From positions 83,646-147,645 of the forward strand of contig JBLHGU010000001.1 in NCBI GenBank assembly GCA_047615875.1: a DNA stretch of 64,000 nucleotides, read 5' to 3'. Shown here in pieces: positions 45,265 to 54,344 of the stretch. Below the pieces are notes generated by a model. That model worked only from the letters and a program-made list of their open reading frames with translations, was not told where the DNA came from and searched no databases. Within the stretch, counting starts at the first letter, position 1. Each line of letters begins with the position of its first letter. Source of the DNA: JBLHGU01 sp047615875 (GTDB lineage: Bacteria; Pseudomonadota; Gammaproteobacteria; Arenicellales; CAJQKF01). The position numbers and the translations under genes were made by a program.

Positions 45265-46965
45265 ATGAGTGAAATAGACGGAAAACAATCATTAAGTGGC
45301 GCGGAAGCTCTGGTGAAGATGCTCGAGGCTTTTTCGGTGGATACCATCTTTGGGCTATGCGGCGATACCACTTTACCGTTCTATGATGCCATGGCCAGGC
45401 TGGATCATGGAATTAGTCATTTTCTGACCAGAGATGAACGACACGCAGCCTATATGGCGGACGCTTATGCAAGAATTAGTGGCAAAGTTGGCGTGTGTGA
45501 AGGGCCTTCCGGCGGCGGAGCTACCTATATTGCACCGGGTATCGTGGAAGCAAATGATTCCTCTGTACCTGTGCTGGCTATTACCACTGATGTAGCGACC
45601 ACTTCGCGTGGCAAATTTCCCCTCACCGAGTTGGATCAGAGAGCGCTTTTTGCTCCATTGAGTAAATTCAACGATATGCTTGACGATTCAGCCACATTGC
45701 CTGCCCAGATTAGAAACACGTTTGAGCAAATGACCACCGGTCGTCCAGGCTCGGCTCACCTTGGTCTGCCTTTTGATACCCAGAAAGGCCTGGTAGATAT
45801 CGATGAAGTGTGGGCTGATCCGCAGTTTGGTCAGTACCCAGCTTGCCGTAGGTCCGCCAATGAACAGGAAGCAGAAAAACTCCTGAATCTACTCATAGAT
45901 GCAGAGCAACCAATCATAATCTGTGGTGGGGGTGTAGTGCTATCTGGCGCAGAGGCCGAACTTAAGGTCCTGGCTCACAATCTGGATATTCCAGTGGCAA
46001 CCACCGTATCGGGTCAAGGCAGCCTGGCGGAGACTGATTCTCTATGTGTTGGTGTTGTGGGTTCTAATGGCGGTGTGGTTCAGACTCGCAAATTGGTAGA
46101 GGAAGCTGATCTGGTATTTTTCATTGGCTGCCGGGCAGGCTCGGTTACTACGGAACGCTGGCGGGTTCCTTCAACCAGTAAACGTATCGTTCATCTGGAT
46201 AACGATGAGAAAGTTCTAAATGCCATTTATAAAACCGAAGTGGCATTGTATTGTGATGCTTTACTGGGTCTACAGACCATTAATGCTCTTTGGGGAGATC
46301 GTCAATCATTAATCAGAAACTCCGCTGATAAGGTCAGTGCAGTCGTGGCGGAGAAATTTGCTATTTTTAATCAAATAGCCAACCAGGATAGTCGACCTGT
46401 TCGACCGGAACGCGTCGTGTCAGAATTGCAATCTATATTGCCGGACGACGTCATTATCTGCGTGGACCCCGGTACGCCATGCCCTTACTTTTCAGCTTAT
46501 TATCAATGGCAACGTCCGGGCAGGCACTTTATTGCTAACCGTGCCCACGGTGCATTGGGCTTTGCCCTGGCCGCTGCGATGGGAGCCCATGTCGCCGCCC
46601 CTGAAAAGACCGTAATAGCCGCCATGGGAGACGGTTCTTTTGGCTTCTGTTGTGGTGAATTCGAGACCCTACTTCGTTACAACATACCGATAACCATTAT
46701 CGTATTCTCAAACTCTGGTTATGGCTGGATCAAGGCTGGTCAAAAGACCAGTTTCGAATCTCGATTCCATAACGTAGACTTCTCATGCACCGATCATGCT
46801 GCAGTCGCAAGAGCCTTTGGTATGCAAGCCTGGACGGTTGACGACCCAACTCAACTTCGTTCATCACTGGAGGCAGCTATTGCCTGCGAAGGGCCAACTC
46901 TGGTGGACGTCATTTCTCAACCACTGCAGGAAGCCAATGCACCAGTTAGTGAATGGATTTCCTGA
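45265..46965 (+). CDS. Thiamine-diphosphate-dependent enzyme, acetolactate-synthase-like
   Basis: This 566-aa enzyme has the three ThDP-enzyme domains. The catalytic Glu is in LTRDERHAAYMADAYAR, and the cofactor motif GDGSFGFCCGEFETLLRYN ends in the conserved Asn about 18 residues on, followed by SNSGYGW. Related enzymes decarboxylate or ligate 2-oxo acids (acetolactate synthase, sulfoacetaldehyde acetyltransferase, oxalyl-CoA or benzoylformate decarboxylase). No small regulatory subunit is present, arguing against branched-chain synthesis. It leads a plus-strand operon with an enolase-superfamily enzyme, a flavoprotein and a TRAP transporter. It probably cleaves a 2-oxo acid from that pathway. 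Confidence 0.85.
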   Translation: MSEIDGKQSLSGAEALVKMLEAFSVDTIFGLCGDTTLPFYDAMARLDHGISHFLTRDERHAAYMADAYARISGKVGVCEGPSGGGATYIAPGIVEANDSSVPVLAITTDVATTSRGKFPLTELDQRALFAPLSKFNDMLDDSATLPAQIRNTFEQMTTGRPGSAHLGLPFDTQKGLVDIDEVWADPQFGQYPACRRSANEQEAEKLLNLLIDAEQPIIICGGGVVLSGAEAELKVLAHNLDIPVATTVSGQGSLAETDSLCVGVVGSNGGVVQTRKLVEEADLVFFIGCRAGSVTTERWRVPSTSKRIVHLDNDEKVLNAIYKTEVALYCDALLGLQTINALWGDRQSLIRNSADKVSAVVAEKFAIFNQIANQDSRPVRPERVVSELQSILPDDVIICVDPGTPCPYFSAYYQWQRPGRHFIANRAHGALGFALAAAMGAHVAAPEKTVIAAMGDGSFGFCCGEFETLLRYNIPITIIVFSNSGYGWIKAGQKTSFESRFHNVDFSCTDHAAVARAFGMQAWTVDDPTQLRSSLEAAIACEGPTLVDVISQPLQEANAPVSEWIS

Positions 46966-48116
46966 TGCTGGAACCCGGCATAGAAAATTATATTGAAGAG
47001 TTGCAGGATAGAATCATTGCCCTGGATGTCTGGCATGTTGCATTGCCAGTAGTTTCCCGCCGTGATCACGGTATCGGCACAGTTGCGGATAAGATGGAGG
47101 TTGTTGTTCTTCGATTGACAACTGAAAGTGGTGTTACAGGTCATGGCGAAGCATCGCCTTGGTCGGTGTTTACCGGCACTCCAGAGGCCAGCTACGCGGC
47201 GATCAATCGGTATTTTCGACCATTGGTGGTGAATGCGCGCGTGGCTGACTTTGAATCGATCATGGCAAAGCTTGAGAAGATCGTTATTCATTGCACCGAA
47301 GCCAAAGCAGCGATGGAAATGGCCTGGCTGGATGTGGTAGGAAAACTGGTCGGCAAGCCCGTGTGGGCATTGCTAGGTAAGCAATGCCGGCAGGAAATTC
47401 CATTATCTGTATCGCTGGCTAATCCCGACTTTGACCAGGATCTACAATTGCTCTCCAGACTGCAAGAGGATGGCGTTGGTATAGTAAAGCTTAAAACGGG
47501 TTTCAGGGATGATCAGTTTGATGAAATGCGCGTTTCAACTATACGCAAAAAATTTCCCGATTTTAAGTTGCGTATAGACTATAACCAGGGCCTGGAAAGC
47601 AGTACCGCTCTAGCAAGTGTTGCTAAGCTTGATGTCTACCAACCCGACTTTATTGAACAACCCGTAGCCGCTCATGATTTTGATAGCATGGCCCGAATTC
47701 GCAAAACTATTTCGGCTCCATTATTGGCTGACGAAAGTGTCTTCTCTCCACAGGACATGCGTCGTGCAATAAAGGAAGAGATTTGTGATGGCGTTTCAAT
47801 AAAAATAATGAAATCGTCAGGAATTCGCCACGGACTGACTATCGCAGAAATTGCCGCTTCTGCAAAGCTGCCTGCCTATGGTGGGGATATGTTTGAAACC
47901 GGCCTGGCACATATGGCGGGAATACATATGATTTCCGTGGCAGCTAATATTTCCCTTGGCTGTGAGTTTTATCATGCAAAATATTATCTCGTTGACGATA
48001 TCCTCAATGAGCCGTTGCCCATAGAACAAGGTAGCTTGCTGGTTCCGAATAAGCCGGGTCTCGGTGTTGAGGTCAATGAGGATGTGCTAAATAAATACTC
48101 AGTAGGTAATCAATGA
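46965..48116 (+). CDS. Mandelate racemase/muconate lactonizing enzyme-family protein
   Basis: This enolase-superfamily protein (383 aa) has a capping N-terminal domain and a TIM barrel. The catalytic KxK pair is in GIVKLKTGF, metal ligands are in LRIDYNQGL (Asp), DFIEQPV (Glu) and LLADESVF (Asp/Glu), and a further Lys is in SIKIMKSSG. That lysine layout fits MLE-subgroup racemases, epimerases and dehydratases of amino acids. I choose ATG 46965, which overlaps the previous stop as TGATG; an in-frame ATG 12 bp upstream is possible. It overlaps the next gene by 4 bp (ATGA). The substrate is unknown. Confidence 0.82.
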   Translation: MLEPGIENYIEELQDRIIALDVWHVALPVVSRRDHGIGTVADKMEVVVLRLTTESGVTGHGEASPWSVFTGTPEASYAAINRYFRPLVVNARVADFESIMAKLEKIVIHCTEAKAAMEMAWLDVVGKLVGKPVWALLGKQCRQEIPLSVSLANPDFDQDLQLLSRLQEDGVGIVKLKTGFRDDQFDEMRVSTIRKKFPDFKLRIDYNQGLESSTALASVAKLDVYQPDFIEQPVAAHDFDSMARIRKTISAPLLADESVFSPQDMRRAIKEEICDGVSIKIMKSSGIRHGLTIAEIAASAKLPAYGGDMFETGLAHMAGIHMISVAANISLGCEFYHAKYYLVDDILNEPLPIEQGSLLVPNKPGLGVEVNEDVLNKYSVGNQ

Positions 48117-49360
48117 TAGAAAAGAAGCATGTAGTGGTTATTGGCTGTGGCATTGTGGGTGTATCTGCAGCCATATGGCTGCAACGTGATGGTCACAAAG
48201 TAACTTTAATAGATAGAGTAGGCCCTGCTGGGGGGACCGCCTATGGTAATGCAGGTGTATTAGCCGCCAGCTCGGTTGTACCCGTAACTGTTCCGGGGCT
48301 GATCGGTAAGGTTCCGCGGATGTTATTGAATAGTGCCAGCCCTTTTTTTCTGATCTGGTCCTATCTTCCGAAAATGCTACCCTGGCTATTTAAGTACCTA
48401 AGTCATACAAATATTGAATCCAATCGGCGTATCGCAAAGGCTCTATTTCCATTGTTGAATGATAGCTTGCTTCAACACCAGGCCCTGTCTTTGGGTACCG
48501 GTGCGGAAAGATTTGTTGTGCCCGGAAATTTTCATGTTGCTTACCAAAACAAGGCAGCGTTCCTGGCGGATAAGCTGGTTTGGCAACTTCGCAGGGAGCT
48601 AGGCTATGAGTGGGAGGAGTTGGGTAGCAAGGCATTGCAGGCGGCTGTTCCAATTTTGCAGGAGGGGTCAGGTTTCGGTGTGAGGTTAAATAATCATGGT
48701 CGAATCAGCGATCCCGGTGAGTATGTTCGGACCTTAGCCAAACATGTTGTTCAGCAAGGTGGAGAACTGAGAGTAGGCGATGTTAGTGATGTGATAGTAG
48801 AACAGGGTGCAGTCAATGCGGTTAAATGCAACGATAAAATAATACTCTGCGATGCCGCTGTTGTTGCCACTGGAGCCTGGTCTGGTCCATTAACTCAACG
48901 CCTGGGTTTTCGAGTACCGTTGGAAACTGAACGAGGCTACCATATAGAATTTATCAACCCATCGGCTATGCCGGACGGGCCAATATTAATCGCTTCAGGT
49001 AAGTTTATTGTGGCTCCTATGGAAGGCCGGATTCGTTGCGCCGGCATAGTGGAGTTCGGTGGCTTAACCGCGGCCGCAAGTCGCAAGCCACTGGAGCTAC
49101 TTAAACAGAGTGCGAAGAGTCTGATGCCGGATCTCAAGTATGACCGTATCGATGAATGGATGGGCCACCGACCCGCTCCTGCAGATTCCATACCCTATAT
49201 TGGCGAAGTCCCCTCAGCATCTGGAGCCTTTGTGGCATTTGGGCATCACCATGTCGGCTTAACCGCAGGTGCTAAGACGGGTCGAATAGTGGCTGATCTT
49301 ATTGCAAATAGAAATACAGACCTAAATCTTGTACCCTATGCTATCTTGAGATCCTGTTAA
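48113..49360 (+). CDS. D-amino-acid dehydrogenase-like FAD oxidoreductase (DadA family)
   Basis: This 415-aa flavoprotein starts with the FAD motif IGCGIVGVSAAIWLQRDGH and has the DadA-like GGTAYGNAGVLA segment. The C-terminal HRPAPADSIPYIGEVP and GHHHVGLTAGAKTG blocks match D-amino-acid dehydrogenases and related hydroxyproline dehydrogenases. Electrons would go to the respiratory chain. It overlaps the enolase-superfamily gene by 4 bp, so translation is coupled. With a racemase/dehydratase and a TRAP importer this suggests catabolism of a D- or cyclic amino acid; which one is not visible. Confidence 0.85.
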   Translation: MIEKKHVVVIGCGIVGVSAAIWLQRDGHKVTLIDRVGPAGGTAYGNAGVLAASSVVPVTVPGLIGKVPRMLLNSASPFFLIWSYLPKMLPWLFKYLSHTNIESNRRIAKALFPLLNDSLLQHQALSLGTGAERFVVPGNFHVAYQNKAAFLADKLVWQLRRELGYEWEELGSKALQAAVPILQEGSGFGVRLNNHGRISDPGEYVRTLAKHVVQQGGELRVGDVSDVIVEQGAVNAVKCNDKIILCDAAVVATGAWSGPLTQRLGFRVPLETERGYHIEFINPSAMPDGPILIASGKFIVAPMEGRIRCAGIVEFGGLTAAASRKPLELLKQSAKSLMPDLKYDRIDEWMGHRPAPADSIPYIGEVPSASGAFVAFGHHHVGLTAGAKTGRIVADLIANRNTDLNLVPYAILRSC

Positions 49361-49394
49361 TAATCAGTATCAGTAAAACTATCTGGAGGATAAT

Positions 49395-50384
49395 ATGAAA
49401 CTAAAGCCACCTAAGGCTCAACTGGCCATTTCAGCCCTGGCCGCTACCCTGGCTTTTTCTGCACCTGCTATGGCAGAAAAATGGGACATGCCCATGGCAT
49501 ACTCTGCGACTAACTTCCATTCCGCAACGGGTGCCGAGTTTGCCAAATGCGTGACAACCGGCACGGGTGGTGACATCGAAATTGTCACCCATCCTTCTGG
49601 TTCGTTATTTAAGGGCGGTGAAATTAAGCGTGCAGTTCAAACCGGACAGGCGCCAATTGGTGAACGCCTGCTGTCTGGTCATCAAAACGAAAACGCGCTG
49701 TTTGGTTTTGACTCAATTCCATTTCTCGCCACCTCGTTTGATGATTCAGTAAAACTGTGGAAGGCTGCAAAACCCTCTATTGTGAAGCTGCTTGATTCTC
49801 AAAACCTGGTGCTATTGTATGCCGTTCCATGGCCACCACAGGGACTCTACTTCAAGAAAGAAGTGAACTCTGTTGCAGACATGAAGGGTATAAAATTTCG
49901 CTCCTATAACTCTGCTACGGCCCGACTAGCCGAGCTTACCGGAATGTTGCCCGTGCAGATTGAAGCAGCGGAAATTTCCCAGGCATTCGCAACCGGTGTT
50001 GCAGAATCAATGGTGTCTTCCGGGTCCACCGGCTATGACCGCAAAGTATGGGAAAGCCTGACTCACTTCTATGAGGTAGACGCCTGGTTGCCACGTAACT
50101 ATGTAATGGTTAACAAAGGTGTTTGGAATGATACCAGCGATGCCAGTAAGAATATTATCCAGGGCTGCGCCAGCCTGGCTGAGTACACGGGTTTCTATCG
50201 TTCCAAAGAGTACACAGGCTTTACTCTGAACGGTCTGCGTGCAGGTGGCATGACAGTTGGTCCTGCTGGCGATCAGCTGGTTGCTGAACTAAAGAAAATT
50301 GGCGAAACCATGACTGCAGAATGGCTAGCTAATGCAGGTGACGAAGGCAAAGCTATCGTCGATGCATTTAGAGCGATGCAATAA
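49395..50384 (+). CDS. TRAP transporter substrate-binding protein (DctP-like)
   Basis: This 329-aa periplasmic protein carries a Sec signal peptide (residues 1-27, ending SAPAMA before EKW). DctP-family blocks include the conserved Arg in MKGIKFRSYNSATARL, which binds the ligand carboxylate, and AAEISQAFATGVAESMVSSG. A strong ribosome site (GGAGGA) precedes the start. It delivers an organic or amino acid to the DctQM permease encoded next. Its gene follows the DadA-like gene by 34 bp, so substrate import and breakdown are linked. Confidence 0.9.
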   Translation: MKLKPPKAQLAISALAATLAFSAPAMAEKWDMPMAYSATNFHSATGAEFAKCVTTGTGGDIEIVTHPSGSLFKGGEIKRAVQTGQAPIGERLLSGHQNENALFGFDSIPFLATSFDDSVKLWKAAKPSIVKLLDSQNLVLLYAVPWPPQGLYFKKEVNSVADMKGIKFRSYNSATARLAELTGMLPVQIEAAEISQAFATGVAESMVSSGSTGYDRKVWESLTHFYEVDAWLPRNYVMVNKGVWNDTSDASKNIIQGCASLAEYTGFYRSKEYTGFTLNGLRAGGMTVGPAGDQLVAELKKIGETMTAEWLANAGDEGKAIVDAFRAMQ

Positions 50385-50406
50385 GTTCAACATTTGTTGA
50401 AACTGC

Positions 50407-50438
50407 AACCACCTCGAGTAGCGTTACTCGAGGTGGTT
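50407..50438 (+). other. Intercistronic hairpin between dctP- and dctQ-like genes
   Basis: A perfect 14-bp stem (AACCACCTCGAGTA / TACTCGAGGTGGTT) with a 4-nt loop lies 22 bp after the binding-protein stop. No T-run follows. It should protect the upstream mRNA 3' end and give more binding protein than permease. Confidence 0.75.
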
Positions 50439-50463
50439 AATTAACCTTTTACTTTTTGGCTGA

Positions 50464-51009
50464 ATGGATACGTCGCCCATGACGTTTTTCACAACGTTAC
50501 GAAAAATGCTGGATCGCCTGTATGTTGCTGGAGGTGTGATAGCAGCACTCTTTCTGATTGCCATACTGGTGCTTATCGTTCTGCAGATGCTTGCACGATG
50601 GACAGGAGAAGTGTTTCCCGGTGCCCCCGATTACGCCGGCTACTGTATGGCAGGCGCATCCTTTTTCTCCTTTGCTTATGCGTTGAATAATGGCGCACAT
50701 ATAAGAGTCAGCATTGTTCTAAATGCCCTCGGTCGGTGGCGTCGATGGGGTGAAGTCTGGTGTTTCTCAATTGGTGCACTGCTGGCCACATATTTTGCAT
50801 GGTATGCCGTAAAAGCGACTTACTGGTCCAAATTACTTAATGACGTTAGTCAAGGACAAGACGCTACACCGATCTGGATACCGCAACTGTCAATGTCTAT
50901 AGGCTCCGTGATACTGGCCATTTGCTTTTGGGACAACCTGGCTCGGTTATTATTTATGGGCTCGCATGCCATCAAGAACACCCAGATTGAAGAGTCGGAG
51001 CAGGAATAG
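50464..51009 (+). CDS. TRAP transporter small permease (DctQ-like)
   Basis: This 181-aa inner-membrane protein has four hydrophobic segments (about 20-45, 58-80, 98-120 and 142-162). The segment VLQMLARWTGEVFPGAPDYAGYCM is the family landmark after the first helix. It pairs with the large permease encoded 3 bp later. The start could be ATG 50464 or ATG 50479; neither has a strong ribosome site. Confidence 0.86.
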   Translation: MDTSPMTFFTTLRKMLDRLYVAGGVIAALFLIAILVLIVLQMLARWTGEVFPGAPDYAGYCMAGASFFSFAYALNNGAHIRVSIVLNALGRWRRWGEVWCFSIGALLATYFAWYAVKATYWSKLLNDVSQGQDATPIWIPQLSMSIGSVILAICFWDNLARLLFMGSHAIKNTQIEESEQE

Positions 51010-51012
51010 GCT

Positions 51013-52326
51013 ATGGAACAGTTAGCACCAATTGCTATTTTTCTCTGTGTACTATTCCTGTTATTAGGTAGTGGTATCTGGGTTGGCCTGGCACTCATGG
51101 GAGTCGCCTTCGTGGGCATGGAACTGTTTACTTCCAGACCACCTGGGGATGCCATGATAACGACTATCTGGACTGCATCCTCCTCCTGGACGCTAACCGC
51201 CTTACCGCTATTTATCTGGATGGGCGAGATATTATTTCGAACCCGCCTTTCACAAGATATGTTTCGTGGCCTTTCTCCCTGGATGGCCAGATTGCCTGGT
51301 GGCCTGGTGCATACAAACATTGTCGGCTGCACAGTTTTTGCCGCCGTGTCTGGATCTTCTGCTGCGACATTAACAACGGTTGGCAAGATGTCTATACCGG
51401 AGCTTCGCAAGCGAGATTATCCAGAAACCATGATTATTGGCACGTTGGCGGGAGCCGCTACGTTGGGGCTAATGATCCCGCCTTCACTGACCCTGATTGT
51501 GTATGGTGTAACCATCAATGAATCAATAACAAAGTTATTCATCGCTGGCATTTTGCCTGGTTTAGTGTTAGCCAGTATGTTTATGGGTTATGTCGCAATT
51601 TACTCCAGGCTGTCGAGTAAGTTTGCTCCCAAGCCGGAACCCGTGATGAGTTTTGCCGAGAAGGTTAAAAATTCCAGATTCCTGATTCCGGTTATTTTGT
51701 TAATTCTGCTTGTTATTGGCTCAATGTATCTTGGCTTAGCCACTGCCACAGAGGCCGCCGCCTTTGGTGTAATTGGTTCTCTGCTACTTGCCGCAGGGCA
51801 GGGCTCACTGTCGTGGCCGACTTTTACTCAAAGTTTGATGGGCGCAACACGAACCTCCGCAATGATTGCGCTGATACTAGCCGGCGCAGCTTTTCTGTCC
51901 CTTTCTATGGGCTTTACTGGGCTGCCCAGGGGGCTGGCTGATTTTATTGCCAGCATAGACCTAAGCACGTTTGAGCTGCTTATGGTCTTGCTTGTCTTCT
52001 ACATCGTGTTGGGATGTTTTCTCGATGGAATCTCTTCTGTCGTATTAACTATGGCGGTTGTAGAGCCAATGATCCGACAGGCAGGAATTGATGTCATCTG
52101 GTTTGGAATATTTATTGTAGTAGTCATAGAAATGGCGCAGATTACCCCGCCAATAGGATTCAATCTTTTTGTCCTGCAGGGCATGACTCATCACGAGATG
52201 AATTTTATTGCCAAAGCCGCAATCCCGATGTTCCTGATCATGGTGTTGATGGTATTCGTTTTGATAGCAGTGCCTGAGCTTGCTACGTGGCTGCCTGAAA
52301 ATATGCGTTCACGACCCAGCGGATAG
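51013..52326 (+). CDS. TRAP transporter large permease (DctM-like)
   Basis: This 437-aa permease has about 12 hydrophobic segments. The DctM hallmarks are the repeated helix ends in AAVSGSSAATLTTVGKMSIPEL and TLAGAATLGLMIPPSLTLIVYG, and the C-terminal EMAQITPPIGFNLFVLQG. It uses the sodium gradient to import the ligand delivered by the binding protein. It is the last gene of the 45265-52326 operon; no clear intrinsic terminator follows. Confidence 0.92.
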   Translation: MEQLAPIAIFLCVLFLLLGSGIWVGLALMGVAFVGMELFTSRPPGDAMITTIWTASSSWTLTALPLFIWMGEILFRTRLSQDMFRGLSPWMARLPGGLVHTNIVGCTVFAAVSGSSAATLTTVGKMSIPELRKRDYPETMIIGTLAGAATLGLMIPPSLTLIVYGVTINESITKLFIAGILPGLVLASMFMGYVAIYSRLSSKFAPKPEPVMSFAEKVKNSRFLIPVILLILLVIGSMYLGLATATEAAAFGVIGSLLLAAGQGSLSWPTFTQSLMGATRTSAMIALILAGAAFLSLSMGFTGLPRGLADFIASIDLSTFELLMVLLVFYIVLGCFLDGISSVVLTMAVVEPMIRQAGIDVIWFGIFIVVVIEMAQITPPIGFNLFVLQGMTHHEMNFIAKAAIPMFLIMVLMVFVLIAVPELATWLPENMRSRPSG

Positions 52327-52448
52327 TTTTAGTTTTATAACTCGAGTCTAAATTCCCCCTGTGCTGCGCAAACACTGGCACAGTGTGAAATTTGGTGCAT
52401 TATTTAGAATAACGTTTTTAGTATCGACAGGGGTTGTTACCTGGCAGG

Positions 52449-53399
52449 CTATGCAAGTCTGCTATTTGCGTTCTCCTGGTTTTGTGGACGGGAAAACCCC
52501 GCCACTAAACTTTCTCCAGAATTATCAATCATCAAACTACCGTCAGGCGGGTTATTTGCTAAAAAACTGCCGGCTCTCTCTACCCATTGAACGGAATCAT
52601 GAACAACATCGGTTGATTGTACAACCCGTACCTTGTTTGCAACGTTATCCATTTTCGGTTTTTTGCAGGCAGAATAAATATCGGAATCTGCAGCAAAGTT
52701 GCTAATGTCTCTGTCAAAAAGTGGAAGTTGTGTAGCCTTTCCCTGATGCATCATCCAGGTAAGTGACAAGTGGGAGCGTTTATGATTTTTATTACCTCCA
52801 CCGACATCAGAATGATAACCACGAAACCACAATTCATGCACATCGCATTTGGCCCTGTCCGTGGTTGCATTCTTGCTTACTCGGGTCAATGGAAAGGTGC
52901 TTCTGCGCTCATCCAGGGCGATCGCATGGCAACATCTGCCCAAATTACTGGGTAGAGTTAATTTATGGCCGAGGTTAACTTTATTGCCTGGAAAGCCAAA
53001 GGATGCCACTGTGTCCCAAATGCCAAGAAATCGAACGGGCACATTTTTGTCTCTCTTAATGCCATCGTCTTTGATTTTATTAGCAAATTCTATGGCAAGT
53101 GCTGCCCCACGACTAAAGCCTATAATGTCGATTATCTGATCACCTTTGACAAAGTTTTCCTCGCATTGTTTGTAGGCTTCTTTGAGACGTTTTCTGCCAC
53201 CTAGTCCAAAGATTGAACCGAAAAACATACCTAAAAAAGACCACCGCGTGCCAACGCCAGAAACATAGAAGCACTTGCCGGGTTGTCCGGTCTGCTCATA
53301 GTTATTTTGATAAGTTTCATAGAACTTAACAACGTTAGTATCTTTGCCGATGTCGTCGTTATCTTTATTACCCGTTCCATCAAAAGCGTATAGGGCCAT
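52449..53399 (-). CDS. DUF2235-family alpha/beta hydrolase
   Basis: This 316-aa protein opens with ALYAFDGTGNKD, has the nucleophile elbow GFSRGAA, a WDTVASFGFPG block and a GYHSDVGGG segment with the candidate Asp/His. This is DUF2235, found in type VI secretion phospholipases (Tle) and in stand-alone proteins. I choose ATG 53399 because the family starts there; an upstream frame adds 21 residues of poor quality. No VgrG, PAAR or immunity gene is adjacent, so a secreted effector role is not supported. It may act on intracellular lipids. Confidence 0.82.
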   Translation of the reverse strand: MALYAFDGTGNKDNDDIGKDTNVVKFYETYQNNYEQTGQPGKCFYVSGVGTRWSFLGMFFGSIFGLGGRKRLKEAYKQCEENFVKGDQIIDIIGFSRGAALAIEFANKIKDDGIKRDKNVPVRFLGIWDTVASFGFPGNKVNLGHKLTLPSNLGRCCHAIALDERRSTFPLTRVSKNATTDRAKCDVHELWFRGYHSDVGGGNKNHKRSHLSLTWMMHQGKATQLPLFDRDISNFAADSDIYSACKKPKMDNVANKVRVVQSTDVVHDSVQWVERAGSFLANNPPDGSLMIDNSGESLVAGFSRPQNQENANSRLA

Positions 53400-53548
53400 A
53401 GTCAGTTCTCGTCGGTAAGATGTTAGTAAGGAAGCAACTTGAGTGCATAGTTCTGCACGCACGTTATCACCAGACTAAATGTTTTCCAATAATTTTATGC
53501 GAATCTAAAAGGAAAAGTAATTTTGTATCCTACTTGTGCGTAAATTGC

Positions 53549-54238
53549 TTATTCTTTTGGTTTTGTAAGTGGTGTGGATTTACAAGGTACAGGGTAGGTA
53601 AGTCGTAGTTCGCTAGTGGTCCATTTTTTGTCAGCGCTATAGCAAGTAACTTTACCTATGCCATCGAACCAGAAAAAGTGTGGATTCAGCGGCTTTAGCT
53701 TCTGGATCAACCCGTCTTTTAATAACAGTTGGGTTTCAAAGTGTAGGTGAGGGTTGGGTGCCAGGACACCGCTTCCACCCAGTGTGCCTATTTGTTGACC
53801 ACGCGTAATCTCGGCACCTTTTTTAACCAGTCTTTTGCCGAGATGAAAATAGCGAGTTTTTATATGCCTGCCTTTAGCGTCAGTACCGTGACCGATCTGC
53901 AGTTGATTGCCATACATGGGTCCCCAGAATGAGCGCTCGACTAACCCATTCGCTGGAGCAATAATTGGCGTGCCACGTTTGGCGATAATATCTATGCCCT
54001 CGTGTCCTTTTTCGATGGCGTCACCGGACTTTCCCACCATAACCGGTTGATAGCGCTGACTAATTGAAGGCGCATTCTCCGGTATGCTTACGGACGTACC
54101 GGTATTGTAAACATCCTCACCGTTGAAGGCGATATAGCCATACCGATATTGCTTTGAAATAAGCACGCAACTTTGTAGAACAAAGAGTAGTGATAGCCAG
54201 ACGGCTGACTTTATCAATGGTTGGGCGCAACGGTGCAT
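53549..54238 (-). CDS. M23-family metallopeptidase lipoprotein
   Basis: This 229-aa protein has a lipoprotein signal with lipobox LQSC (residues 21-24). The LytM/M23 domain shows the zinc motifs GHEGIDI (His, Asp) and NPHLHFE (HxH). All metal and catalytic residues are present, so it could be an active murein endopeptidase or, less likely, an amidase activator. It should be anchored in the outer membrane facing the periplasm. It is divergent from crp across 106 bp. Confidence 0.88.
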   Translation of the reverse strand: MHRCAQPLIKSAVWLSLLFVLQSCVLISKQYRYGYIAFNGEDVYNTGTSVSIPENAPSISQRYQPVMVGKSGDAIEKGHEGIDIIAKRGTPIIAPANGLVERSFWGPMYGNQLQIGHGTDAKGRHIKTRYFHLGKRLVKKGAEITRGQQIGTLGGSGVLAPNPHLHFETQLLLKDGLIQKLKPLNPHFFWFDGIGKVTCYSADKKWTTSELRLTYPVPCKSTPLTKPKE

Positions 54239-54344
54239 CTAGTGTAGAGCTGGTAGTGGTGAATTGGACTTTACTATTGGTTAAATTAAGGGCAATCTGT
54301 GCCTACGAATTCTAGTTTATTGCTCGGCAGTTTACTCACAAACG

